Below, in pieces: positions 41,576 through 52,866 of a stretch of 53,612 bases of DNA. The stretch covers positions 1 through 53,612 of the forward strand of contig JBNGIQ010008882.1 of assembly GCA_049999765.1 (NCBI GenBank). The letters run 5' to 3'. Source of the DNA: Phaeoceros laevis. Its lineage: Eukaryota; Anthocerotophyta; Anthocerotopsida; Notothyladales. The first letter of the stretch is position 1, and each line of letters begins with the position of its first letter. The notes under the pieces were generated by a model. It saw only the letters and a program-made list of their open reading frames with translations, was not told where the DNA came from and ran no database searches. A program made the position numbers and the translations under genes.

Positions 41576-44500
41576 TTACGAGTAATTTAGCCTATAGGTC
41601 CGCAGCCAGTCCGGTCCCCTTTCATCGTATTCTGCTTTGGTAAAGACATGTTCACAAAAGTTGGAGGCGGCCGCGAAGGTGGAAGCACCCCGCCAGGCAT
41701 CTAACAGAGGATCAGCCGCCCTTACCACTTTGATCCGCGCACCCAGGGGTCTGCACCGCTGGAGTTCGGCGTGCATCCGAGTATCAAACCCTGGGAAGAG
41801 GCTGTTACCTCCTGTTAGGAATACTGATCCTGCTTCTACCTGCTCTTGAAAATCCTTGGGCAGCCTACGAACGGATAAGGCAACTGATTCACCAATACCT
41901 GCCTGATCAACTCCTACCATGGATGGTTGGAAAAGAATCTCTGGGCACCGGAATAGTTCAACGGCAAGAGGAATACGGTAGTCTGCTTCTGTTAATTTGC
42001 GCTGCTGAGCATCTTGTGAAGCGGGTTGGAGGCCCTGAGTCAGTTCATCCGGCGATACGAACATTGGGTCCAGTTCCTGCTCAAAGAACAAGACTTTAGA
42101 GTGAGAAACAGCAGGTTGAAACAATGCTTCCACAAAACACAGAGTATAATTCCAATTGCACCTTCAGTCTCAAGGTAAGTCGGGTGTATTCTGCCTCGTC
42201 CTCCTCAATCTCTTCAGCATCATCCTTTCCCATTCTCTTGTACAGCTGCCAATCTTCATCTTTCATTCCAAAAGTATCCTCTTCTTTCCCACGATCAAAT
42301 GCTGCTGTTGTTAGCAACTTCATCCGCTCCTTCTGAACAGCTGTCAATCTTTCCCCACGACCCCCTGCTCCAGTCGTCAACGCAGTTGAACTTGTTACAC
42401 TACCAGTTTTTTGCCTTTTCCTCTGCTGGACTTTTGTTGCCAGTTCTGCATGCTTTGTCCGCAATTCCTCCAAATACTGCTCCGGGTTTGCTCTGGTTAC
42501 AAAATTGATAGGGCAAACGTCAATCAAAATTAAGAGTAACGTTTCTTTGACTAGTAGGTGCTACAAGAACTTACAGGCGACGTTCCTCCTCGAGCTGTTG
42601 TTCATATTCCTTTTGTAGCTCTTCCTCCTCCCTCTTCTGCTTTGCTCTTGCTCGTCCTTCAGCAGTGATTTTCAGGAATTTTTGTTTTTTCTTCTCTTTC
42701 AACTGCAGTGCCACTAGAACCTGAGTTCTTGCGTCAACATAGTTGCAGTGACGAGATTGTGTTTTCATAAGAAATTTACCTGCTCTTCTGTCAGTTCGCT
42801 ATCTGGCACATCCAAAAGCGGATACTTTTCTGACAAAGGCACCTCTGACTGGTCCTTCTGGGTATCTACTTGCTCCCCTTTCAACTTCTTCAAGGAAGCA
42901 GCAACTTTCACATGCCTCCCTTGGACTTCCTGCTTGGAGCCGTATCCTGAGGACTCAAGAATACGGACAACTTCTGCACTGTCTGCCCCTTCCAACTCGT
43001 CCACGAGGCTCTCCAGCTCCCCAAGTTCAGCTTCTAACTGGTTTAGCTTAGCTGCTCGCTTTGCGGCGGCCATCTCTCGTAAACGCTGGCCTTGCTTCTC
43101 CTTTATGGCTGCCTTCCTTGCTATTTCCTCTTCATCCACCTGCTCCTTTTCCTTACTTTGCGGGGCAGGAGCCCAGGGTACATGCCACCATTTTGTCCGT
43201 TCCGCAGCTTTCTCGCCTACCTTTCGCGATCAGTCAAGCATCCAGGGTACAGTACTATGATTAGAGACTTGGAACTTTGAAAGTTCATAAACAAGGACTT
43301 GTCACGAAAAAGACAAAATGCTATAGCTGGAGAAGCTAGAGGGAACTGGATATAGAACGCAGCAACATGAACATGTACCACAAAGTTTTGAAGCTCGCTA
43401 CAATAGTCTTCAGCGACATAGCAGTACTGCTGCTTGACTCCTTCAATATTCTCCCAAAGCACGCTGGCACTGCTTGTCAGTCTACACTGTCGATTAGGTG
43501 AACCTGATAGTAAAGGATAACAATCCTGAAGCGTATAATTCAGAGATGAGCAAACGTTTTCTCAAGCACAGAATGGATAATACATTATGGCACAGCATAT
43601 GGTTTGACACATTATGCTCCTGCAGAACTTTCTGCACAAACACGTCACTCATAACTGGGGATACTTACGCATGATAAGGATGCTGAAGACAGAAAATCTG
43701 CCTCAAGTAGTCAGTGACGTGATATCCACCAACACCTGTCCTGCAACACGAGCCTATGACCGGTTCACCCTGGAACATCTGATGAAGTACTAGTGAAAGT
43801 CAGCACCGCAAAGGACAAGGTAATCTCAAAGGGGCCAATGAACCAATATCTAAGAAAGTTACCAACCGGTATTGAGTGAGTCGCCATGTGAGCAGAACAG
43901 ACAATGATCCCACTAGGTTCACAAAGACCAAGTCTCTGATTGTGTTTATAGCTAAACACTCCATCGATGCCAAAAGCTGGAACAAAGTACAAAACGATGG
44001 CAGAACTCAATGTTTATCAATGCTGAATTCAAAAGAAAGTAGGGGACAAGAATCCGCTGTACAAACTATCAAGTTCACTTGGTCCTGCTCAGGGCACCCT
44101 TACCAACAGAGGGGACCCCAAAAGTTTCAAACAAAAGCTCAGCCATTTTGCTTCTCGAGTATACTGGATTACAGGGGCATTCCGTCATAAGAATTGGATG
44201 GTCAACCTGCCCTGCACAAGGCCCAGAGGAGGACGAACTCAACAAGTAAACAAAAACAGGTTCTCACATGAACCACAACTAGGACATCAGATGCTACTCC
44301 GCCCACCCAGCCAGATTCTGCATATACATGTGGCACACCTGGGTTTCATTCACTCCAATCCTTTCGAACGCATAGTCCAGAATCTGGACCACATATTAAA
44401 AACCATTCAGGAAATTAGTGCTATAGCCATCACCTGTTCTGAACATAGCAATAATCCAGAGAGCTCAGATTCAAAAGGCCTACGACACAAACTTGCAACG

Positions 44501-45035
44501 CTTACAGTCTCCATAATGTCAAAGTGGTACACAACATTTGCGTCGAAAGGTGTCCGAAGGGAGGACCGTGTAAAGTCAAACACTTTCACCAGTTCAGGGT
44601 CGTAATTCCCAACAATGCTAACCACCTCTCCTGAATCAGGAGAAAAGCACAAAATCAGCAAAACAATTCAATTCGAGATGGAACACAAACACTCCATCCG
44701 GTTGATGTGGCAACATGGGAGAATCAATTCAAAGGCCATCGCTGTACCTGTAGACCGGTGTCGAGGCTTGTTCAACACGTTCCGAAACGTAAACCTAGGG
44801 TCAGCCTCACCTGCCCACCTGATGAATGCAACAAATCCTCCACAACTTCAGAGAAGACTCGACAGTAGGCACCGTCCACCAAATCACTCAACAGCAAAAA
44901 TTTATGAAGCAGCTGGAAAGTGTACCCAACGCGGCAGGCAAAGGCGCCGTTATCCAGAACAAGAGCTCGATCACGCTGGATGCTGCTATAGTCATGCTGC
45001 CGCTGGGGCCTCGATAGCGAACGAGGACGGGACAT
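41576..45035 (-). CDS. ARP5: Actin-related protein 5 (ARP5), INO80 complex subunit
   Basis: Twelve exons fit in transcription order: 45035-44926, 44818-44748, 44630-44506, 44383-44339, 44206-44104, 43976-43863, 43789-43669, 43469-43379, 43220-42780, 42702-42575, 42492-42162, 42076-41576. They sum to 2181 nt, 726 residues (Arabidopsis ARP5 is about 724). ARP5 belongs to the INO80 chromatin remodeller in the nucleus and helps couple ATP hydrolysis to nucleosome sliding and DNA repair. Actin-fold blocks: DNGAFACRVGWAGE, HPILMTECPCNPVYSR, GIDGVFSYKHNQ, GGYHVTDYLRQ, and the C-terminal FLTGGNSLFPGFDTRMHAEL. In between is the large charged insertion with coiled coil (REMAAAKRAAKLNQLEAELG, LKEKKKQKFLKITAEGRAR) and RGERLTAVQKERMKLLTTAA, specific to ARP5. 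The start at 45035 (MSRPRSLSRPQRQ) is 74 bp after the stop of the upstream gene. Confidence 0.95.
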
Positions 45036-45109
45036 GACGGGCGAGCGTAAACAAAGCAGGGTGTGATCACACAGAATACTGGGCAAGAGTCGTAGTCGAT
45101 CGTGCTATA

Positions 45110-45720
45110 TTAATAATCGCCTACACGAACTTCCAGTAGCACCACTGCCAGCACCCTACCAGGAGGTAATAAACTGGACATAGGCGGCAGATACAGACTT
45201 GACGAGGTTCTCGAAACCTCCAAGCTGCCTGATTTGGTAACAAGCCCTTTCAAGCTATAGACTTGTTGCATGAATTTGCACAAGTGTACAGCAAGGGAGC
45301 CTTGGGCAAAGTGCGACGAAGCCCCACGGTTAGAAGCTTGGATTGGAGTAAAATCCTCTTCAGGGAGCTCGCACCAGCGACTAGGTAGAGCAGCGTCGAG
45401 CGTGCTTTCAAATGGAGCAGTCTTGAAAGATTTCACTTGCCAGCCACAAGCTACCCTAATAAGGTGTTGAGAAGAGCAGCACTCAAGCTTGTACACGATG
45501 ACACCGCCTGACAACTTGACAGTGCTATGAAAAAACAAGCGGTTGATCGGTAGGGCACATATACAGCACACACGACAGGACTACACATTGACTGAGATTC
45601 ATTCGATCTGAATCAAGCTTTACCGAGACTGAGATGGTCTTCTCTGTGAATACCAGTGTGTTGTAAAGCTTCGATGGAATGAATGAAGGCCTGGAATATG
45701 GGATCGTCCAGATGGGTAGG
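45110..45720 (-). CDS. Unrecognised protein gene upstream of ARP5
   Basis: The C-terminal exon runs from about 45515 to the TAA at 45110-45112. It is a long protein-like frame: SGGVIVYKLECCSSQHLIRV, ACGWQVKSFKTAPFESTL, LPSRWCELPEEDFTPIQASN, SGSLEVSRTSSSLYLPPMSS and VLLEVRVGDY. A plausible upstream exon, about 45720-45645, encodes DDPIFQAFIHSIEALQHTGI and ends at a GT. The exons between, and the start codon, are not resolved. Composition fits a compact globular domain. I do not recognise the family. It lies 74 bp from the ARP5 start codon, on the same strand. Confidence 0.4.
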
Positions 45721-46987
45721 CCGTGCCATGCTTTTACCCAGAAGTAGATGAATGTGTTGCAGATGAGAGTCATTAGACTGCATCCTGACGATGTTGCAGA
45801 GCTAGCCCAAGTCCACAAAAAACATGGATTGTGCATGTGGTGTCATCATGGTATCCGAACATGCTTTAACGCTTTCCACATCTTTAGCGGAAGCTTGGTT
45901 AGTTATGTATTCACACTTCCTTCCTCTACATACAAAAGGTACACCCGGTAAACCCTAACCTTCAAAAAATGGAAGAAAAAGTTCCCCCATTCTTTTTGGT
46001 TGCAGGCTCTAAGAGTCAAAACCAGGAAGGAAGATTTATAATTTTCAGCCATCATATAATTAACATGTATTTTTACGTTTTGTATGTCATTTAAGATCCA
46101 GATTCCAGAATAGAGTGCAGATAATTAGAAACAAAAAGCGACAACAACTAATAACCTTGGACTTCAATAGAGTGCATATAATTAGAAACAAAAAGCGACA
46201 ACAACTAATAAGGACTTCAAAAGTCTCATCAAGACCAAGAGCTTCAATGGCTTCTTTGTCTAGGAAAAAAAGTTTTCTGATGTTGGTTGAAAAATATATC
46301 ATTTAGTCTAACACACTTTATACAATTGTGGACTTTTAAATACCATAGGTTTGATTGTTCTGTGCAAAATAAAATTATTTCAATGTCCTCCTTTCTTTGC
46401 TTCAGAATCATGACCTTGACCTATATAAAAAATTGAAGGATTTTTGAGTTTAAGTTGCCTGGAGCATATTGAATCTTTGACTATATAGAATTGCTCATAC
46501 GGATCTGGATGACTAGATGTGAATGTGTATGAACTTGTCACCGTAAAAACGAAGTTCACAAATTATTTTCCTTTCATTTAGCATCTTTCTCTTTGAAGTT
46601 TTTCAAACTTTGAAAAATCTTCTAATATTGAACGAGCTATATCAAGCTCATGTAGAAGTCACATTTATATATATACACAGTTCTAGTCTTCTAGATCAAA
46701 CATGTATAAGTAAGGACAAGAATTTTAAAAACTATTGAACTTTGTGTCATTTCTGGCCTAAGCTATAGTAATCCACAATATCTAGAGTACTAGAAATTTG
46801 AAACACAACTTTGGAATTCATGTGAGCCATGTACATTGCACACGTGTTCATCAAAAAAATTGGAAACAGATGAGAATATTTATTCTGGCTTGCTTATTGC
46901 ATTGAATTTTTACCATTGAGAACACATATATGTAGTATATTTTACTTGATAGAAACTCATCAAACTTCTTGTTCTTGTACGGACAAG
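45721..46987. other. AT-rich intergenic with a 57-bp tandem duplication
   Basis: Base composition turns strongly AT-rich from about 45.95 kb. 46111-46167 and 46168-46224 are near-identical (tagagtgca.ataattagaa, then acaaaaagcgacaacaacta). Many short poly-A/T runs. No gene or RNA recognised. Confidence 0.55.
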
Positions 46988-47515
46988 ATGGAGGATGAGG
47001 ATTGCGAAATATGCACCGATTTGCTTACATATCTTGAATGGATAGTCTTGTATAGCTGTAAGCATAACTTTCATATGATTGTAGACTTAAGGCCTATAGG
47101 CATACTCCAATGCCTTGAAGAAGCCCCAAAGTGCCCATCATGTAGAACATTGTGGGCACCTAGTCCAACAAGTGTAGAACCTCTAAATCAAGGTCATCCA
47201 AATCAAGCTACTAATAAGCTTCTAAGAGCTGAAATAGTAAAGCTATTACAAGTTGAGCAAGATGCTCTTGATGAAGAAGCTCGTGAAGCAGCAAATCCAA
47301 GAGAATCTGAACAAGAAGTGCCTGTAAATGAAAATACAGACATATGCGAGTATTGTGGTAAACTATTAAATAAACAGCCATGGGCAAGGGTAGAGCCTTG
47401 TACACATCCTTTTCACGTAAAATGTGCAGCTGATTGTATTAAAAAAAACTTCTTGGAGCGGACTGAATATGAGGAGCCTATTATTCGTTGTCCATATCCT
47501 GATTGTGCTTCTTAG
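46988..47515 (+). CDS. Small protein with two RING-like zinc-binding clusters
   Basis: Starting at MEDEDCEICTDLLTYLE (the ATG at 46988 is preferred because it directly precedes the first zinc ligands), the 175-residue ORF has a first Cys/His cluster CEIC ... YSCKHNFH ... KCPSCRTLW. A linker with Gln/Glu follows (VEQDALDEEAREAA), then a second cluster CEYCGKLLNKQPWARVEPC THPFHVKC ... RCPYPDCAS. The CxxC-x-C-x-H-x-H/C-x-CPxC order is that of a RING finger, usually an E3 ubiquitin ligase module binding an E2. The second cluster resembles a RING with the last Cys pair in place. It stands alone in an AT-rich repeat region, and a gap follows at 47562, so it may be the 5' part of a longer gene or part of a mobile element. 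Confidence 0.55.
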   Translation: MEDEDCEICTDLLTYLEWIVLYSCKHNFHMIVDLRPIGILQCLEEAPKCPSCRTLWAPSPTSVEPLNQGHPNQATNKLLRAEIVKLLQVEQDALDEEAREAANPRESEQEVPVNENTDICEYCGKLLNKQPWARVEPCTHPFHVKCAADCIKKNFLERTEYEEPIIRCPYPDCAS

Positions 47516-47561
47516 TCAATCTTTGGAACCCTTGGTCGTGGGTAAGTGTTGGATACCACGT

Positions 47562-47571
47562 NNNNNNNNNN
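47562..47571. other. Assembly gap (10 N)
   Basis: Ten N. Left flank ends ggataccacgt and right flank starts tcaagctttttt. The flanks are not identical here. Confidence 0.95.
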
Positions 47572-47968
47572 TCAAGCTTTTTTCCAAATACAGTGAAGAG
47601 ACACCAAGCACCCATGTAACTGTAGCCGCATTTAAGGCATGTGGTAGCTTACAGGACATGGAAACTGCATTGATAGTCCTACTACTTACTGCCCGGTCTG
47701 CTTCCATCTAAGAAGGCCGAAGCACCATACAGTATGTGCATGTCACGAAACATGGACAGGCTGAAGGGGCTGCAAAGGCAGTGCATACATTTAAGCAATG
47801 TAGCCCAACTCTACCAGGTAACCCCGGAAACATGAACATACTAGTCCAGATGTGGAAACCAGCGAAGGTGGCAGGTTCCACATGTGGCGCCACACTATGG
47901 AATACGAAATGTTGCACGCTGTAAAATTTTTTTAGGGTGGCCTCCCGGACTCCCGGACGCCCCGGTTT

Positions 47969-47994
47969 GTTGCATCCACTTTCGCGGATGCAAC
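47969..47994. other. Short perfect inverted repeat
   Basis: gttgcatcc (47969-47977) and ggatgcaac (47986-47994), with an 8-base spacer actttcgc. A related 'gttgcatcctctttcgcc' follows at about 48029. No gene context. Confidence 0.6.
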
Positions 47995-48311
47995 TTTTCG
48001 GAAAAATCATGTAAGATGGAGTCCCGTCTGTTGCATCCTCTTTCGCCATCGTGTATTTTAGGGTGTTGCACAAGGGGGGGTTAGGGTTAGGGCTGCATCG
48101 ACAGTTAGGGCACGGTGGGTGCCACGGCGACAAGTACGTGCCACATTTTCCAGCGAGGATAAGATGACGTGCCTGTCATCCGGTGGCGCCAACTTACAAA
48201 CCTGGGTCGGCCTCGTCCGGTGGTTTGTGTTTAGGATTTGCCTATCGGGTAGCAGCCTGCCCTGACACCTTTCGGCACATCCCGTTCTTCTTACAGCAGC
48301 GTGGTAGTGGT

Positions 48312-48321
48312 NNNNNNNNNN
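48312..48321. other. Assembly gap (10 N) between identical 28-bp flanks
   Basis: 48284-48311 and 48322-48349 are identical (gttcttcttacagcagcgtg ...). This is again best explained by two unmerged contig ends. Confidence 0.85.
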
Positions 48322-48566
48322 GTTCTTCTTACAGCAGCGTGGTAGTGGTAGGGGCGCTATGCAGGGGCGCCATGGCGGGGCACCTCGCATCGCCCCAAGC
48401 GCGCGAGCCTCTCTCCCTTTCCTCCTGCGTGTATGGCTGCCAGCCGAGCGAGGGCGCGGCCATGACTTAAGGAAGGCACGCATGAAGTACGCTACTGATT
48501 GAAATGCAGTCAGTCTTATGTTTCCGGCGGAGCAGATTCGCAGGCTGCGCGGCCCTCTTGCGCAGG

Positions 48567-48667
48567 CAGGGAGGGAGGGGGGCGCCTTCTCCCCTCCGAT
48601 TTCCAGCAGATCTGCTGGAAATCGCAGGGGAGGGAAGGCGCTCCTCCTCCCTCCCTTCCTGCTGCCA
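48567..48667. repeat. GC-rich inverted repeat with a perfect 28-bp palindromic centre
   Basis: 48597-48624 is a perfect palindrome: cgatttccagcaga followed by its reverse complement. Outside it, purine-rich gggagggaggg on the left is mirrored imperfectly by ctccctccctt on the right, extending the stem to about 48567-48667. It lies in a G-run-rich region of low complexity. Confidence 0.85.
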
Positions 48668-48733
48668 ACCAGCCATGGGAGGGGGCGTGTCCAGTCGCGA
48701 GAGGAGGGAAGGGGGTGTTGAGAGGGAAGAGCT

Positions 48734-48770
48734 GGGACTGGGAGGAAGGGGACGGGATAGGGCAGAAGGG
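48734..48770 (+). other. Potential G-quadruplex
   Basis: Runs of three to four G separated by 2-5 bases: ggg act ggg aggaa gggg ac ggg ata ggg cagaa ggg. This satisfies the usual G3+ N1-7 rule with six runs. Whether it forms a quadruplex is untested. Confidence 0.55.
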
Positions 48771-49876
48771 AGGGAAGGAGGCGACCTCCCCCTGGAAATT
48801 GGCAGCCATGGCCAAGGAGGGCCTCCCTCCCTTCAATTCCCAGCAGGGGCGCCTCCCTCCTTGCCCAATTTCAGCAGGGGGAGGTAGCCATGGCTGGCCT
48901 GCTCTCCCTCAACCCTTGCAAGTGGCTGCAGCCCTGGCAGGGCAGACCAGGCTGGAATTGGGAGGGTGGCAGCCATGGTAGGCCGCGCGAGAGGGAGGTC
49001 TGGGAACGAGAGATGTAGGGCGGGCTGGTAGGGGCAGGGCGGACATGGATTTGGAGGGAATTGAGGGCCTCCATCCGCGGCAGCGGCCAGCAGCCAGAGC
49101 CGGGGAGGAGAGGCGCACTCTCGCGCGCACGGTCGCCCACGTGGTCGTCCACTAACATTAATTAAATACACTAATTGTTATTAATATATTATTAACGTTA
49201 TAAATAAATAATAAACTTTATAAATATATTATAAATGTTAAAAATACTTCAAAGTTCGAAGGTACATTATATGTATTATATAGCATAAAATACCCGTACC
49301 AAAAGGGAAATATTTCCTACCTTTTTTCTTACAAAATAACCAATGTTTTCCTATATAGAATTTTGACTCTCCATCATCCTAGGCAAAATTACTAAGCGAC
49401 ACCTTTTACCAAGTGAAGGAAAAATTTCCACGCAAATTCTTTTCTTCTTTCCACTAGTAAACCAATCGGACTCCCATGTGCATGCTGAGGCTGCTTAAGA
49501 AGTGCTTGAGAAGTTCGAGGGCCTTGTTGGCATCCTATGCTGGGCACATCCTTTAATCATTGCGTTCAATGTAGGCATGTTCTCTCATACCAGCGATTTT
49601 CGGAGCCTATGTATAGTCACTGTCGGTCAGCACTGTTGCCCAAGAACCGGCTGCTGCAAGCCATGTGTTATATGACTTCAGATTATTTTTTTTGTGCCCA
49701 TAAAATAGAGCTTTCAAAACTGATTCCCCCATGTATGAGTGGTTTTTGTTCCACACGACCTAACTGGCCTTATGGAGGGTTCTATCTTGGGGGGCCTTTC
49801 TATGGGTGAACCCTGCTATTACCATGATTGGAACAATGTACATTGTTCCAAATCATGAAAAAACATGTTTCCTAAA

Positions 49877-51660
49877 CTCGGCTCGTTAAGCAATACCTCA
49901 TACATATAGAAATTTTATTTTATTTCATAGTAAAAATACAAATTCTAGACTTGGTGAACTATGTAGTGTAGATGTGCATTATTAGGCCTCATAGTTCACC
50001 AACCGTCGAACTCTGAAACTTTTACTATTCAATAAGAAAAAAAGATTGTAACTAAAGTGAAGAGCACGATGAGCTGAGTCCAGATAAGATGTTTTTTTGT
50101 TTTGGAATAGCTTACATAGTTCATCTCATGGTCAATGTAGGTTTGACCATAAAATGGCCTCACCACCTTGAACCCTCTGTAGAACCAAGCAGGACGTATG
50201 TAATCCAAAAACCAGCAGTACAGTGGTCACTTGATTTTGGCCACTCTATTTTTATGGGCATAAGAGGAAAAAAGTTGGACATCATGTACACCATCCCTTG
50301 TAGCAATCGGTTCTTCAATTACAGAAAACAAACACGGTATAAAACCCTAAAATCTAAGCAGTTGGTCAATAAAATAGCCCTCAACGAGCAATATAGGAAA
50401 GCACAAGTTGTTTCATCTGTTTGTTAGAGAGCCCTCAGGATTTGCTCAAAGTTCAAGTTTGGAACATGCTGGATGGTCAAATGGACTTTGACCACTGATA
50501 TACCTCATGATGTCATACATACCCCAAGAAATGGCATTATAATGCACTCAGCTCGTTGAGCAGTACCTCCTACATATAGAAATTTGATTTTATGGCATAG
50601 TAAAAGTTGCAAGTTCTAAACTTGGTGTGTGTAGTACAAATGTGCAAGTTTGGCATTACAGTTCACAAACCAACAAACTCTCACACTTTTACTATTCCAT
50701 AAGAAAATAAGATTGTGACTAAAATGGTCCATGTTATGGTCAAAGCAAGGTTGACCATGAATTGGCCTCACCACATTCATACCTCGTTAAAACCAGGCAG
50801 GACATATGCAACCCAAAAACCAGCAGCACATTGACGAGTCAAATTTGGCCGCTCTATTTGATGCGCACAAGAGGGAAAAAGTTTGACACTGTAGCAGTCA
50901 GATCCTCAGCTACTAGAAAACAAGCATTGTGTAAAACCTTAAAATCTAAGCAGTTGGTCTATAAAATAACCCTCAACGAGCAGCATAGGAATGCACAAAT
51001 TGTTTCATCTGTTTGTAAGAGGGCCCCAGGTTTTGCTCAGAGCTCAAGTTTGCAACATGCTGGATGGTCGAACAGACTTTGACCATGGACAAACCTCATG
51101 AGGTCATACATTACCCAAGTAATGTCATCATACATGCACTCATCTCGTCGAGCACTACCTCTACATATAAGAACTTAATTTTAGTGAATAGTAAAGATTT
51201 CAAGTTCTATACTTACTCAACTATGTAGTGTAGATGTAGAAATTAGGCCTCATAGTTCACCAACCGATGAATTCTCAAACGTTTACTATTCCATATGAAA
51301 AGAAGATTATGACTAAAGTGACGAGCTCGATGAGTTGAGTTCAGATAATTTGCATAGAAATGTTTAGGAATAGCTTATATAGTCCACTTCATGGTCAAAG
51401 TAGTGTTGACCATGAATTGGGTTCACTACATTCATCCCTCCGTAAAAAAGACGAATGGAACCCACAAACCAGTAGCACATTGGCACTCAGTTTTGGCTGC
51501 TCTTTTTTATGGCACAAGACTCGGGAAAAATTTTAACATCATGTACACAATCTCTTGTAGGAGACACTTCTTCAACTATAGAAAACAAGCAGTATGTGAA
51601 ATTCTACAATATAAGAAGTCCTGAAAAAACCCAAGATTTGTCATCACACATCCACTGAGC
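49877..51660. repeat. Three-copy ~600-bp tandem repeat with paired W-box hairpins
   Basis: Copies begin at the phrase ctc.gctcgtt.agcaataccTc near 49877, 50547 and 51139, with a fragment near 51654. Within each copy come 'acatatagaaattttatttt', 'gttcaccaacc' (diverged), a palindromic pair atggtcaa ... ttgaccat, 'aaccagcag', 'aagaggaaaaaagtt' and 'ctgtttgt'. The hairpin is at 50128-50150, 50736-50758 and 51389-51415, each time with a 7-base loop. ORFs inside are frame accidents. Copies are AT-rich and diverged. Confidence 0.85.
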
Positions 51661-51839
51661 TCGTTGAGGAATGCATACAACATATCAATTGGTAATCAGG
51701 TCTGACATTCTTGCAACTGTCACATCCAAAGTTATGAGTATGTCAGCTCCTTAACATACTCATATATACGATTGTGTGCTCACAACTAATAATGTACACT
51801 ACATTAGCCCTTATTAAGTGAATAAAGCGCGGGCCGGGT

Positions 51840-51883
51840 AGTTCGGACCGGAGCCGGTTACGAGACCGGCTGCGGTCCGAACT
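51840..51883. other. 19-bp stem inverted repeat
   Basis: Left arm agttcggaccggagccggt, 6-base spacer tacgag, right arm accggctgcggtccgaact. Only one base pair of 19 is mismatched. It sits at a sharp change from AT-rich satellite to GC-rich sequence. Confidence 0.8.
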
Positions 51884-52199
51884 CTTCGAGGCTTCGGGTG
51901 AGCCCAAAGCCCGCCTCTGGAGCCTGCTGAAGAGCCTCCTGGGAGCCTTCCGACTTACCCTATCGTGGTAACTTTTCTCCGAAATGCATGTGTGAAGGGA
52001 TTTCGAATTTCGATCCTCGAGCTCTGACCTCTGCTACAAGGGTTCACATATGGCAGCTTCTGCTTCAGCGAGAGCGGCATTGCAGGCGTTGGGCGGAGAT
52101 GGTCCGCTTTGGAAACATCCCTCCTGAACAGGCATGGCGGCAGCAACCATCACCGTGGTACCGCCAGCACCACCTCTGCCGATGGAGACTTCGGATTAG

Positions 52200-52630
52200 C
52201 CGGCTGCCGGTAGCACGCATGGAATGTGCTATCATCAGAAGATGGAGGGTGGCCCCGATATATCATCGAGCAGACCTCTTTTGACAATTTTAAGTGCGGT
52301 TCCCCGCCCCTCTCTATGGCAGCAGTGTTTGAACATGATTTCAGAAGGCAAGCAAGGCAACACAGTGAGCCAAAAGGAGACCCGCCTTCTCCATTTGTTC
52401 ATACACAACAAGCGCCTCTTGGCCGAGTCCTTGCTGTGCCTATCTGGCAATGAACGCGGTCCATGTCCCCACATTCTTGGTGGCCATGTTGACATGAGCT
52501 TGGCATGCATCTTTCAGTTCACCACATTTGCCATACCCAGCCATCAGGGTATTCCATGTCACCACGTCTTTTATGTTGATGCTGTCAAAAACCTGGCGCG
52601 CATCTTTAATTCGCCATATCTTATATTATA
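52200..52630 (-). pseudogene. PPR gene fragment
   Basis: On the minus strand the frame reads WRIKDARQVFDSINIKDVVT, WNTLMAGYGKCGELKDA and VNMATKNVGTWTAFIAR, then a TAG, then AQQGLGQEALVVYEQMEKAG and LLKSCSNTAAIERG. The units have the P-L-S PPR layout. The internal stop, the loss of flanking motifs and the position next to a retrotransposon mark it as a remnant. It is not a simple copy of the PPR gene at 2-6 kb, whose repeats differ. Confidence 0.75.
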
Positions 52631-52631
52631 A

Positions 52632-52866
52632 AAGAATAGGACACTCTCACTAGAAAGCAAGAGAGAGAGTGTTTAAATGGTTTAATTGTGTGGGATGGAT
52701 GGGCGGATTCAGGTGTTGTTGCGAACCGCGCGCTCCGAGGGAGCGCGACCGTGTGCGAGCGCGGGGTCGCGAGAGTGGGATAAAATAAAGGCAGTCCTTG
52801 GAGTTGCACCCCAAACCTGCCCTTCCCACTCTCCCACTCGATAAATCCAACCATATAGCCTACAGT
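52632..52866. other. Sequence between PPR remnant and LTR
   Basis: Contains a (GA)n stretch near 52660 and a hairpin cgcgctcc-gag-ggagcgcg at 52729-52747. No gene recognised. Confidence 0.5.

Noticed and set aside
48080-48112. ggttagggttagggctgc, telomere-like
   Set aside because: Only two units of TTAGGG, whereas plant telomeres are TTTAGGG arrays; too short to support an interstitial telomere.
50089-51082. ORFs of 100-112 residues in the tandem repeat
   Set aside because: The frames are not conserved among the three copies, so they are not coding.
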